Part shown: in pieces, positions 46,856-58,440 of the stretch
How the letters are laid out: every line of letters starts with the position of its first letter
Numbering within the stretch: the first letter of the stretch is position 1
Assembly (NCBI RefSeq): GCF_003576645.1
Contig: NC_044929.1
Coordinates: forward strand, 19,782,033 to 19,846,032
Reading direction: 5' to 3'
DNA: 64,000 bases
Origin: Ipomoea triloba
Taxonomy: Eukaryota; Streptophyta; Magnoliopsida; Solanales; Convolvulaceae
Notes under the pieces: model-generated
Told to the model about the DNA's origin: nothing
What the model saw: only the letters and a program-made list of their open reading frames with translations
Database searches by the model: none
Translations under genes and position numbers: made by a program

Positions 46856-47573
46856 TGGGCACGATAGCCGTAACTGTGTTTTGAGAAATGAAATGGATAA
46901 AGCGGATGATTAATAGACTACAATTACATCGTAGCATTTTATTTTGTTATAGACTACAATAAATTTGATGGAACATATATGGTAATTTTTTATGAAGAGA
47001 ATAAAAGGAGTATTACAATAATGTGTTAGAGTTTGCAAATTTGGGGTTAAATTGCAAAACTGTGTGTGCGAGCGGGATCTAGGCGTGTGCGAACGTATAG
47101 TGCAGTTATGTGGTGGATGCATCCTATCGCAAAAGCGTGTGTAATCAGAGAGCGAACTGGTCTACAGGGAAAAAAGGAAAATATTAATGATAGAATAAGA
47201 TGAGAGCAAAATAATCTATGAAAACGCATGGAAAAATAAGAATGATCAAGTGTGTGTATGTGTTAAGAGAAATTTGCAATGGAAATGGAAACGTGTGCAA
47301 ACATACAAAAAGTGCGAACAACGTATAAATCAACAGTACAATAAAATAAAAAATGTGTTAAGAGAATTGTGCAATGAAAATGGAAATGTGTGCAAACATA
47401 CAAGTGAGAACAACAGTATACAACAACAGTACGATAAAATGAAAAGATTGTTATAATTTAGATTGGGAAATATTGTTACAAAAAATCCAACCGCGAAATA
47501 ATAGTAGTATGACAAAAAAATTAAACAAAATCCAAAAAAAATGGAATGCATAATGAAATAAAGCATAATGAAA
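46856..47573. other. Noncoding centre of the MULE between the converging genes
   Basis: AT-rich DNA with repeated words: 'gtgtgcaaacatacaa' occurs at 47293 and 47389, in a duplicated unit of about 100 bp (47255-47330 and 47350-47450). No gene is supported. Confidence 0.55.
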
Positions 47574-50500
47574 TTAAGCAACAGTGGAAGTATATTGGGT
47601 GAAAGCATTGTAATTCTTCTTGCGATGCACATTAATATGTGACAGCAGGATCTCCTTCATGAAATACATCCTAAAGGACTGCAAAGACTCCACATCTCTT
47701 TTCTTAAACCCGCATTGCCAGCGCGAGACCGGTTGACCAACATACGTCTCCATGTGCCGCATCGCAAAGACCCCACCATCAACTTGGTTTGGTGTGTCAC
47801 GCCTAGACATACGAAGCCGGCGTGGAACCAACTCCATTACCCCTACTGAAAGTGACGAATATCCAGCATCATTCAAGGACGTGGAGAACAAATCGATCTA
47901 AAACAAGAAAACCATATAAGAATGTTAGTATGCACAGTAAAATTTAAAATATAATAACTTGAACAACATAACTTACCAATTGTGTAGGGGTGTCAAGGTA
48001 TAAATCCTCAATGGAATCGAGTGCAGAATCATTGTCAATAATGTGAACTAAACGTTTTTTGACATTAACTGAGATAATGTAGTAGTGGGCGCCATGGAGT
48101 ATGGGAAACAAAACCTGGAAAAAATAGAATAGGGAAAAAGGTTCAGTGCATGTGAGGTCAAGCAAAACGCACATAGCAGGAATTGCACATACCATTTCAA
48201 CGGTAGCCCATGACATGTGAGGAGAAAGGTGTAAGTCGGACTCCAATCGAGATTCAAACCATTCTAGCCTTTGTCTACGTGAGTGCGAGTGGGCAACAAC
48301 AGTGTGCAACTATTTAAGATATAAAGTTAGAAAGAGTGATATTAAAACCGATAATTAAACACTAAGTTAAAGGGCTTTATTTTTGGGAAATACCGTAGTA
48401 GTGAGAGATGCAAATAACCGAGTAGGTGCGCNAAGACCCCACCATCAACTTGGTTTGGTGTGTCACGCCTAGACATACGAAGCCGGCGTGGAACCAACTC
48501 CATTACCCCTACTGAAAGTGACGAATATCCAGCATCATTCAAGGACGTGGAGAACAAATCGATCTAAAACAAGAAAACCATATAAGAATGTTAGTATGCA
48601 CAGTAAAATTTAAAATATAATAACTTGAACAACATAACTTACCAATTGTGTAGGGGTGTCAAGGTATAAATCCTCAATGGAATCGAGTGCAGAATCATTG
48701 TCAATAATGTGAACTAAACGTTTTTTGACATTAACTGAGATAATGTAGTAGTGGGCGCCATGGAGTATGGGAAACAAAACCTGGAAAAAATAGAATAGGG
48801 AAAAAGGTTCAGTGCATGTGAGGTCAAGCAAAACGCACATAGCAGGAATTGCACATACCATTTCAACGGTAGCCCATGACATGTGAGGAGAAAGGTGTAA
48901 GTCGGACTCCAATCGAGATTCAAACCATTCTAGCCTTTGTCTACGTGAGTGCGAGTGGGCAACAACAGTGTGCAACTATTTAAGATATAAAGTTAGAAAG
49001 AGTGATATTAAAACCGATAATTAAACACTAAGTTAAAGGGCTTTATTTTTGGGAAATACCGTAGTAGTGAGAGATGCAAATAACCGAGTAGGTGCGCCAT
49101 AAGGCTGGCACCTTTCCCTGGAATTCAAAATATAAGCCCAAGCATTAAGAATATCTATGCGTACTCGGGACCCTGAAATAAGAGACATGAAGTCTTCACG
49201 AGTAGCAACCCGTCCTTCGCATTCGAACAACACCTCGTTCCTTCAAATACAAAATATAAACATGTAAACATTAAATGAGTTCCTTCAAATACAAAATATA
49301 AACATGTAAACATTAAATGAGAAGTATTTACGAAGAAGGATAAAAAAAATTCAGCAACTAACATGTCATGGTCTGAGCTGTTAACCATCCAGTTGTAAAC
49401 ATCAATATCCTTGAGTAAACGCACAGGGGAGAGCGGCACTTTTCCAAGAAAAGTGTGATAAGGTGGAAATTGAGCTCTACGCATAGGGGTAATATCCCCG
49501 GCAGTATGACGTAACATCTTTTTTGGAGCACGACATTGAGGTGGCGCAATACCTGACGATGAACTGGGGATATCCGGTATAAGTTGCTGAAATACGACAA
49601 CAAATATATTGAACAAAGTTACCAAATAAATGAGACAAGGATTAGAAAAAAAATTACCTTAACAGGAGTGATCATACTATCTTGTCCAGCAATAGAACCA
49701 ACCTCCGCCTCTACAACAGGGGCATGGGGTAGCAAGGGTGCAGCAACAGTGTTGGACGTGGACAAAATCACCTAAAAACCCGATACAACAGTGTTGGACG
49801 TGGACAAAATCACCTAAAAACCCGATAAGTCATGGTAATGGAAAAAGAAATCACCTAGTATAGCAGTGCGTGCAAGAGAAAATGACTGATAGAAGTCTGT
49901 GCATTCAGTGGATAATGTGTGCAACCATCCCAAACATAGCAAGCAGTTAAAAAAAATCAACATGAAAATGAATAGAACATCTGATTAACCATAACAAAAA
50001 CATTAATAAAAGCACACACGCACAAAACTAAGACCCCACCATCAACTTGGTTTGGTGTGTCACGCCTAGACATACGAAGCCGGCGTGGAACCAACTCCAT
50101 TACCCCTACTGAAAGTGATGAATATCCAGCATCATCCAAGGACGTGGAGAACAAATCGATCTAAAACAAGAAAACCATATAAGAATGTTAGTATGCACAG
50201 TAAAATTTAAAATATAATAACTTGAACAACATAACTTACCAATTGTGTAGGGGTGTCAAGGTATAAATCCTCAATGGAATCGAGTGCAGAATCATTGTCA
50301 ATAATGTGAACTAAACGTTTTTTGACATTAACTGAGATAATGTAGTAGTGGGCGCCATGGAGTATGGGAAACAAAACCTGGAAAAAATAGAATAGGGAAA
50401 AAGGTTCAGTGCATGTGAGGTCAAGCAAAACGCACATAGCAGGAATTGCACATACCATTTCAACGGTAGCCCATGACATGTGAGGAGAAAGGTGTAAGTC

Positions 50501-53243
50501 GGACTCCAATCGAGATTCAAACCATTCTAGCCTTTGTCTACGTGAGTGCGAGTGGGCAACAACAGTGTGCAACTATTTAAGATATAAAGTTAGAAAGAGT
50601 GATATTAAAACCGATAATTAAACACTAAGTTAAAGGGCTTTATTTTTGGGAAATACCGTAGTAGTGAGAGATGCAAATAACCGAGTAGGTGCGCCATAAG
50701 GCTGGCACCTTTCCCTGGAATTCAAAATATAAGCCCAAGCATTAAGAATATCTATGCGTACTCGGGACCCTGAAATAAGAGACATGAAGTCTTCACAAGT
50801 AGCAACCCGTCCTTCGCATTCGAACAACACCTCATTCCTTCAAATACAAAATATAAACATGTAAACATTAAATGAGAAGTATTTACGAAGAAGGATAAAA
50901 AAAATTCAGCAACTAACATGTCATGGTCTGAGCTGTTAACCATCCAGTTGTAAACATCAATATCCTTGAGTAAACGCACAGGGGAGAGCGGCACTTTTCC
51001 AAGAAAAGTGTGATAAGGTGGAAATTGAGCTCTACGCATAGGGGTAATATCCCCGGCAGTATGACGTAACATCTTTTTTGGAGCACGACATTGAGGTGGC
51101 GCAATACCTGACGATGAACTGGGGATATCCGGTATAAGTTGCTGAAATACGACAACAAATATATTGAACAAAGTTACCAAATAAATGAGACAAGGATTAG
51201 AAAAAAAATTACCTTAACAGGAGTGACCATACTATCTTGTCCAGCAATAGAACCAACCTCCGCCTCTACAACAGGGGCATGGGGTAGCAAGGGTGCAGCA
51301 ACAGTGTTGGACGTGGACAAAATCACCTAAAAACCCGATAAGTCATGGTAATGGAAAAAGAAATCACCTAGTATAGCAGTGCGTGCAAGAGAAAACGACT
51401 AATAGAAGTCTGTGCATTCAGTGGATAATGTGTGCAACCATCCCAAACATAGCAAGCAGTTAAAAAAAAAATCAACATGAAAATGAATAGAACATCTGAT
51501 TAACCATAACAAAAACATTAATAAAAGTACACACGCACAAAACTAAGGTCTGTGCAAGGTTTTATGTGTTAAAACATAGGTAGAATTCCAAAGATAGTAA
51601 CCTGAAAATAAATATCACTTAAACTTTCTACGCTTGTATACAACCATACTTACTGAATGTATCGCCCCATCACCACCAACATTACTATTATATGCGCGGG
51701 AAATCTCACGGACTCCCCCCCCAATCTTTGGATGCACAATCTTGTGTCAACCCAAGGCTAAATGAGGGCATCCCCGTATCTGTCTCACGTTGAAATGTCA
51801 TACGCTCAATCTCCTCAATGACACGAATATTGTCAGGATTAGACCAAATGTCATCATCTTGTTGCGTCGGAGTTAGCTCCACAGGTTGTTTACTATATAT
51901 ATTTCCATCCCCCTCCGCACGCACCTGCTGCTCAGAAATCACAATAATATGTTTTGCAGCATCCACAATCTTTTGGAAACTACCAGAACACAAAGACTGC
52001 TCGGGGTGTGCTTTCAAAAACTCCAGAATGTCATCCAACGCCTTAGCCACACCCAGTGACTTGACTTCAAATTGCTCTTCAACAGTCTATACAAAAGTAA
52101 ATAGGCCAAATGATGAAAATATCCAAAACTTGCAGAGCAATAAAAGATAGGAAAAAAAAACCCGCACACAATAAAATGAATTTATGCAAATAAAAAATAG
52201 TATGTGCACATATCGAAGAATAACCTATACCTCATGTGGGAATAAAACCACCACAACATAATAAACACTCCAACCAACGCACATTGTACAACGTTGATAA
52301 GGAAAAAAAAAAGTACAAAATTGGTATACCTTCTCCACATGCTCAACACCTATAGCACCATGTACCAAGGAAGACTCAACAACACCTCTACCGAACCCAC
52401 CCCCATTAATCTCCTCGGCCTCACGTTGTTTTAGCAATTTTGAGGTCCAACCACGGATAGAAGGCAACAATCGTGGCACATGCCTCGTAGAATGAGTCAA
52501 CCTGTCCACATACAACGCCTGCAGAGGAAACATATTTATTAAACTTGCACACACCAACAAAAACATAAAAAAATTATAAATAATTGAAGGATAATACAAC
52601 ATACAGTCAAGAACAACAACGGGCCCGTAAATGGTTGATTCTGCTTGTGAATCCATTTCCCATGGGTATCAACCAAACATTCAAGCAAAAACCTGCACCA
52701 ATTAAGATCTTTGATCTTTTCAACGTCTTCAAAATGGTTGAAAATGAGCTGTTACGCATAGCCATTTCCCATGGTCGTGCAAAGCGTGCTAACAACTAAA
52801 ATCGCAAAGTGACGCTTGAACCAAATGTCACCCTGCAAATGATCACCAAACTTGCGGCCAATCATCCCTAGCGTAATATCATGCGAATCCCTAACAAACT
52901 TCCCCCTCCATTCTTTCAACAAATCACTAACATCATCTTTAGCCCGTTTAGTAATAACAACCTCACCACGTGGTAATCCCAACACCGCCTGCACATCCTC
53001 CTCCCTAATATTAAGCACGACTCCATTCCCCAGCCTAATACACATGCTGTCAGGACCAAAGTTATTCAACAGCCAACAGCCCATTTGTAACGGAGTATCA
53101 TGAATCTTTAAATGTAGCAACTGGTCTAGGCCAATCTCCCCCACCGCCCTTTTCTGAAATTCGTTAAATTTCTTCATCGGAACCACCAACTTGATAGCTG
53201 TGGCCCGAGTGTTCATGGACACACCATTCCCACGGGTTTGCAC
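47574..53243 (-). pseudogene. Ulp1-like (C48) cysteine peptidase gene of the MULE, disrupted and internally duplicated
   Basis: The first coding segment starts near 53243 (MQTRGNGVSMNTRATAIKL). It carries the N-terminal region usual in plant transposon Ulp1 proteins, continuing after an in-frame TAA (52752-52754) with QLIFNHFEDVEKIKDLNW and FTGPLLFLT. Further exons lie at about 52322-52520 (LYVDRLTHSTRH), 51706-52085, 51210-51330, 50919-51144, 50660-50840 and 50456-50572. The catalytic region follows: AHYYIISVN with the expected His and IIDN with the expected Asp near 50280-50350. The last exon (47580-47891) reads QVDGGVFAMRHMETYVGQ, where family members have Asp-Cys-Gly, so the nucleophile Cys is replaced by Gly. 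Exons from 51.3 kb down to the GGV codons are repeated (separate entry). Ulp1 proteins remove SUMO; the role within MULEs is unknown. The stop and the missing Cys argue against peptidase activity. Confidence 0.82.
47767..51546. repeat. Tandem array of about 1.6-kb units inside the Ulp1-like gene, broken by an N
   Basis: A unit of 1,597 bp lies at 48433-50029 and again, slightly shorter, at 50030-51546. A partial third copy (47767-48432) ends at the N at 48432. Every unit begins at the same place, 'aagaccccaccatcaac', which is the codons just after the Gly-Gly in place of the active site. The full units differ by point changes and by two small internal duplications present only in the first (near 49270 and 49785). 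The partial copy stops mid-unit at the N, so the real copy number is unknown. Confidence 0.88.
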
Positions 53244-54360
53244 TTGAGGGGGGGGGGGGGTTGCACACGCACTACCAGTGGTGGAGAAACAAAATCATCA
53301 TCGCAGGCAACAGTATTAGCATTGGTACCTGTATACATACACTATTATATTAAATGATGGCATGGAAACAATGGAGTCATCATTTACAATTGAGAACACA
53401 GACATTATAGTCTGTATGCACACACTATTAAAAGACTATACAGTATAGTCTGTATGCACACAGATAGTTACCTGTACGCACACACTATTGCATTAAGAGC
53501 ATAAAGTGTGTGTAGATAGCATATATGTTTAAGCATCAAAAAATTAAATGCACACAAGAAAAAAAAAATACTACTATGACATTAGTAAAAAATACTACTA
53601 TGAAAAATTAAATGCACACACTATTACATTATTAATAAATAGTAAAGTAATTAAACACATAATTAGTATAGTAAAAAATTAAATGTGCTAAACAAGCCGA
53701 AAAGAATGACTAACCTTAATCAGTAGATTGAAAAAGATAAAAAATAATCATCTGAATGCACAAGCTATCAAACACGAATGCACACACATTCAAACCACAA
53801 AACAAACCCCAAAAAAAACATAAATAAAGAACGAACTGATATAATCAACTTTTTACAGCAAATGTTTCATAATCTTCCTCCACCACTAAAACAAGCAACG
53901 CTGCTATCCACTATTTACAGCAAAAGTTTAACAGTATACATTTCCCGTGTCTAAAATATGTTAGAAACCGCAAAAACAAACATCAAAGCAACCAAAACAA
54001 TTTCAAGACAATAAGAAATTGAAGAATTACAAGTGGTTTTACAAGATCAGCAGAACTTGTTTAAATTGTTTTTGCAGTTCAATTGCATAGGTATATAAGT
54101 GACTTTACCGGTCTTTTTTGTTTCTTTAAAATTTGTAATTAATTTCAAATTTCTACGAACAACGGATTTAAATGATTTATTATACTTGTATTTTTTTCAG
54201 TCTCTTTCAATTACCAAGGATTGATTATTATTTCCTCAATTTTTGGTTTCTTGGAGCAAATTTTTTTCTTCATTTAAAAATTTTTCTAATAATTATACAT
54301 TTTTCTTCCCATGTGTATACCAAATACGCATAGATGAAATGCAAAGGTAGTACATTTTTA
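53244..54360. other. Noncoding right part of the MULE, AT-rich
   Basis: It begins with a run of G (about 53249-53260) just upstream of the Ulp1-like start. 'gtatgcacacac' and similar words recur at 53410-53470 and 53560-53790. No gene is supported. Confidence 0.55.
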
Positions 54361-54395
54361 ATGCTTCAACCATGAACTAAAGATGGAATTCACAA

Positions 54396-54431
<36 letters not shown>

Positions 54432-54960
54432 GCAAAGCAGACCAAGAACGGAGAAATCTCATCGCCATTACAGGCCACCATCGTCTATTTAATCTCAGCC
54501 CCTATAATTCTGAAGCTATGCTTCAACCATGAACTAAAGATGGAATCCACAACTAAAAATAAAAAATAAAAAATAAAAAAACACAAAGCAGAACAAGAAC
54601 GGCAAAATCCAACCGCCATTACAGGCCATCATAGATTCTCACCTTGAAAATCTCTACTCACTGCATGAACAAGAAAGGCGAAATACTTTTAAAAAAATAC
54701 CTTCATCTACGTGAGAACCCGAAGCCCTACGCTTAGACCGTCTCAGACCGGAATCCTCCATACAATGCAATAGATGTTGTCGCCGATAAGGGAATCCCTA
54801 AGCGAGTCGCCGGCGTGTGCAATACACTACAAACAGAGAATATACTAGAACGGGTAGACTCACGCCGGTGAGGGAATCACTGTGCGAGTCGCCGGCGTGT
54901 GCAATATACTACAAACAGAGAATATACACGAAGGGGGAGACCGAGAAAAAAGAACGTATA
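54361..54960. repeat. Subterminal tandem duplications near the right end of the MULE
   Basis: Two pairs are visible. 'atgcttcaaccatgaactaa' with its following 120 bases occurs at 54361 and 54517; the first copy contains a run of about 38 A. 'gcgagtcgccggcgtgtgca' with its following sequence occurs at 54800 and 54885, a unit of about 86 bp. Tandem repeats close to the ends are common in MULEs. Confidence 0.8.
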
Positions 54961-55149
54961 TGGAAGATAATGAACAGGCAGGCGTGTGCAATAGGCAATA
55001 AATCACGCGGGAATCAAGGTAATTGTATCAAATCAGAATCCTTACCAAAATCTAAACACATTAAAACATAAATAAAAATACTAAAATATCCCTACAGCAA
55101 TTAAAAACAAGGATCACGGCATATTTGATCTCAACCATTAAAATATAAG

Positions 55150-55212
55150 ATTTAGTGGATAGGATACGAGTCTCACGATCTTACCTAAGCAAGTGATCTC
55201 ATATGATCCTAA

Positions 55213-55215
<3 letters not shown>
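55150..55215 (-). repeat. Right terminal inverted repeat of the MULE
   Basis: Inverted partner of 43005-43068, with the core at 55171-55195. It borders an (AT)n tract starting at 55216. The GRGTTAGGATC-like start after TATATA resembles many plant MULE ends. Confidence 0.88.

Positions 55216-55258
<43 letters not shown>
55216..55258. repeat. (AT)n microsatellite flanking the MULE
   Basis: A pure AT run immediately outside the right end. The left flank (42991-43004) is also (TA)n. Either the element inserted into a TA repeat or the repeat grew afterwards. Confidence 0.9.
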
Positions 55259-55264
<6 letters not shown>

Positions 55265-55451
55265 TTCATAGATTAGAATTTTGTCTGTTTATGACCCAAT
55301 TCAAGTAATCCGAGGAATTGCTCCTAGGGCAATAAGAACAATACGCCTGGCCCATATATATCTTTGTATCTAACGCTACTAACAAGTTACAACAAGAGAA
55401 TTCCCTCATCATGCCCGGCCTGCATGATCTGACTTGAAGTATCCCCATCCT

Positions 55452-55484
55452 TTTGGAAATAATATTAATAATAATAATAATAAC

Positions 55485-55528
<44 letters not shown>

Positions 55529-55556
55529 TAATAATAAGGATGATGATGATGATGAA
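55452..55556. repeat. (AAT)n microsatellite with interruptions
   Basis: A long run of 'aataat' with occasional 'aacaat', ending in '(gat)n'. A 99-codon minus-strand ORF rich in Ile is only its translation. From 55560 to 55970 nothing else is recognisable beyond a short (TA)n tract at 55855-55870. Confidence 0.9.
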
Positions 55557-55982
55557 ATTCAACAATAATGTCGTAAGAGATTCAGATTAGCCATTTGCAC
55601 TTATGTTGGAAAAATGACTTGTAAATAGCTATTTTGTTGATGAATTATTTTGAGTTAGGTCTACTAATTAACCATTTTAATAGGATGAGAATAGATTTAA
55701 ACTCTCCCGGAGGAACAAATTTTATATAGTTATATATTCAAATTAAAATAGTTAATGAAATCAAAGCGTATTTGAAAAAGGATGGGGAGGAGATGAACAC
55801 TATCCTATTCTAAAACTCCGAAACTCCCAAAGAGTATGTATGCAAGGATTAGTATATATATATATATATATTCCATATATGTTTGATGTTTCCACCTTTT
55901 AAAAAGTGTGAAATATGTTATTATTATGAAATTCTCTCTTATCCATATTTAAGTGTGAGATTATTATTATTATTATTATTAT

Positions 55983-56525
55983 CAGTGTTGCAAAAATTCC
56001 GCCTAGGTGCCGATTAATCCCCGCCTAGGCGCTAGGCACCAGTCAACCGCGTAGCGTATCACATTAAATGGTGGTCTAGGCGGCTTGCCGACTAGGTGAC
56101 CGTCTAGGCCGCCTAAGCTCCGCCTAGGCCGCCTAAGCCGCTTAGTCGCTGACCGCCTAGGCAACGACTAGACCTCCTAGGCACCGACTAGGCCGCCTAG
56201 TCAGCCAATTAACTATTGTTCTTTTTTTAATGGGTTATTTCACTGAAAATAACATCGTTGTGAGCGAAATAAACCTAAATAGTACAGACTCTAGATATTT
56301 TTTAGGTTAATATTTAATATTTTAGTATTAACTATTAAAGTATTATATAATTTATAATTATTAGTCTTTAAAAAATTAAAAATACTTAAACAAATTTTTA
56401 AAAAATAAAAAAATAAAATAAAAAATACACTGACGCCTAGGCGCCGATTAATCCCCGCCTAGGCGTCCTAGGCGCTAGGCGCTCCCCGAGCGCCCGAGAA
56501 GCGCCTAGCGATTTTTTCAACATTG
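55983..56525. mobile_element. hAT-type MITE with GC-rich 'GCCTAGGCGG' arms, 543 bp
   Basis: The ends CAGTGTTGCAAAAATTCC and, inverted, CAATGTTGAAAAAATCG match as hAT-type termini. Flanks on both sides read ATTATTAT (55975-55982 and 56526-56533), an 8-bp duplication as expected for hAT, although it falls inside an ATT repeat and so is not decisive. The arms are dense with CCGCCTAGG/GCGCCTAGGCG palindromes around an AT-rich centre (56215-56425). Confidence 0.75.
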
Positions 56526-56720
56526 ATTATTATTATTATTATTATTAAATTAAAGCACGTCACGTAAATAAATAATAAAAAAATAGAGTGAATTTTAAAA
56601 ATATGTGTAATATATATTACTCTTTTCATTTTAATAATTCACTTATAAATAAGCTCATGACCAAGTAGTGCCTATAGTGAAAAGTAATACTCATAATCAC
56701 AGCTTGGAGTTGAAGCAAAC

Positions 56721-57801
56721 ATGAATATTACCCTCCAACTACTCATCTTCATTGCCCTCTCTTTATCCTCCTTCACCACCACCAATGGTAAATAACTTAT
56801 ATCTTCAACTCAGAATTTGCATTACTTAACTACGTAACAAAGTATTTATACATCACTTTAAGTAGCATTATTTATATAATATTTGATACAATATGATATT
56901 TTGGGACGATTGTATTTAATTATATAAATATAATTTCACACTTTGATGTTTGATTGTAGCCGCCGGGAATTCGAAGCTTTTCCGGGAGTACATCGGGGCG
57001 GAATCCGCCGCCGTGAGGCTGACCGACGTGCCGATAAACCCGGGGGTTGAGTTCCACTTCATCCTAGCATTCGCCATAGATTACACCACCGGCGGCAACC
57101 CGTCTCCAACCGACGGCAACTTCAACGTTTTCTGGGAAACCAAACACCTAAGCCCCGCAGACATCGCCGCCATAAAGTCCCATCACGGCAACGTCAAAGT
57201 CGCGATCAGCCTCGCCGGCGACACCGTCACGAAGCGCCAAAAAGCCTACTTCGCCCCCACCTCCACCGCCACGTGGCTAAAAAACGCCGTTTCATCCCTC
57301 ACCGCCCTGATCAAGAAGTACAACGCCGACGGAATCGACATCGACTACGAGCACTTCAAATCCACGCCGGAGGAATTCACGGAGTGCATCGGAGAACTGG
57401 TTACGGAGCTGAAGAAGAGCGGCGCGATCTCCTTCGCGTCGATCGCGCCGTTCGATGACGACGGCGGCGAAGTGGCCGGAAATTACCGGGCGCTGTGGAG
57501 GAAATACGGCGGCGTGATAGACTACGTGAACTTCCAATTCTACGCGTACGAGAAGCTGAGCGTGGCGGAGTTTGTGGAGAGATTTGAAGAACAATCTTCC
57601 AAGTATGACGGCGGGCAGATTCTGGCGAGCTTTGTTAACAAAGGCGGCGGCGGATTGGGGCCCGGCGATGGATTCTTTGACGCTTGCCGTGAGCTGAAAG
57701 GGAAAGGGAATCTTGGTGGAATCTTCGTCTGGTGCGCGGATGAATCTGCCCAGATTGGGTTTAGAAATGAGAAGAAATCTCAAGATTTGTTGCTCAAATG
57801 A
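56721..57801 (+). CDS. GH18 chitinase-like secreted protein (chitinase 2/narbonin group), two exons
   Basis: Exon 1 (56721-56787) encodes a signal peptide (MNITLQLLIFIALSLSSFTTTN). An intron of 172 bp ends in TGTAG, and exon 2 runs 56960-57801. The product has 302 residues. It is a family 18 glycoside hydrolase: the catalytic signature DGIDIDYE (D-x-x-D-x-D-x-E) is intact near residue 155, with the acid/base Glu present. Substrate-assisted cleavage of chitin-type beta-1,4-GlcNAc links is the usual GH18 reaction. Relatives include plant 'chitinase 2-like' and storage-type narbonins, some of which are inactive. No chitin-binding or membrane domain is seen, so it is probably secreted or vacuolar. 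The exon is strikingly GC-rich (strongest at 57000-57500) against AT-rich surroundings. Confidence 0.9.
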
Positions 57802-57893
57802 ATCGAATCACTGCAATGGGTATTATAGGAGTTCCTGAAAACAAAAAATATATACTACGTATATTTTAGATTTAAAGTTTGTTAATAACAAGA

Positions 57894-57949
<56 letters not shown>
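57802..57949. repeat. Post-gene spacer with (AT)n microsatellite
   Basis: The (AT)n tract at about 57898-57945 directly borders the 3' end of the Helitron. It probably lies in or just after the 3' UTR of the chitinase gene. Confidence 0.8.
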
Positions 57950-57950
<1 letters not shown>

Positions 57951-58440
57951 TAGTATTTTCGCCCGTGCGATGCACGGAATGGATTTGTTATAATAATATA
58001 TTAAAAATATTTGGATCGATATATAATTATTTAAATTAGAACATCAAATATTATATAGTGCAATTGAAGATATGTTTGGGATCATTTATGTTTTTTGATG
58101 TTATCATTGCTTGAGTTTGAGCAAACAATTGCTCAAATTAATAGCTAATGTACGCATGCGGTGTTGTAACTTTGGAGATTTTATATATCATTATTTAGGA
58201 TTTTTATAAATTGGGCTAATGTACTTGTTCTCTAGCAACTCAGTTATAGGAATCCATTGTTATCTTAAACATATGTTTTTTTGTCTAGATATATAGCAAT
58301 TTTGTCATATTGTAAAAAAAAAAAAAGAAAAAAAACATGAGTTAATTAGTGTATTTTTTTAGTTTTTCCTTCCTTTACCGTTTCCCTTAAGAAAACATGA
58401 GTTAATTCATCCATCTATTAAGCATTTAATTATTCCAGCC

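Larger units (their letters stand above)
43005..55215. mobile_element. 12.2-kb Mutator-like element (MULE) with FAR1-type transposase and Ulp1-like gene
   Basis: Terminal inverted repeats define the element. The left end (43005 to about 43068) and the inverted right end (55215 to about 55150) share an identical 25-base core (43025-43049 and 55171-55195), with partial matches on both sides. Both outer flanks are TA-repeat DNA, so a 9-11-bp target duplication of TATATA type is likely but cannot be delimited. Inside are a transposase gene on the plus strand (43293-46855) and a C48 peptidase-like gene on the minus strand (47574-53243), converging toward about 47 kb. MULEs that carry Ulp1-like genes are known in plants (the Kaonashi group). 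Both genes here are broken, so the copy is probably not autonomous, though its ends could still be mobilised. Confidence 0.88.

Noticed and set aside
55266..55565. Ile-rich 99-codon minus-strand ORF
   Set aside because: Translation of an (AAT)n microsatellite.
57292..57783. 163-codon minus-strand ORF inside the chitinase-like exon
   Set aside because: Antisense of a GC-rich exon, where long open shadow frames are expected.
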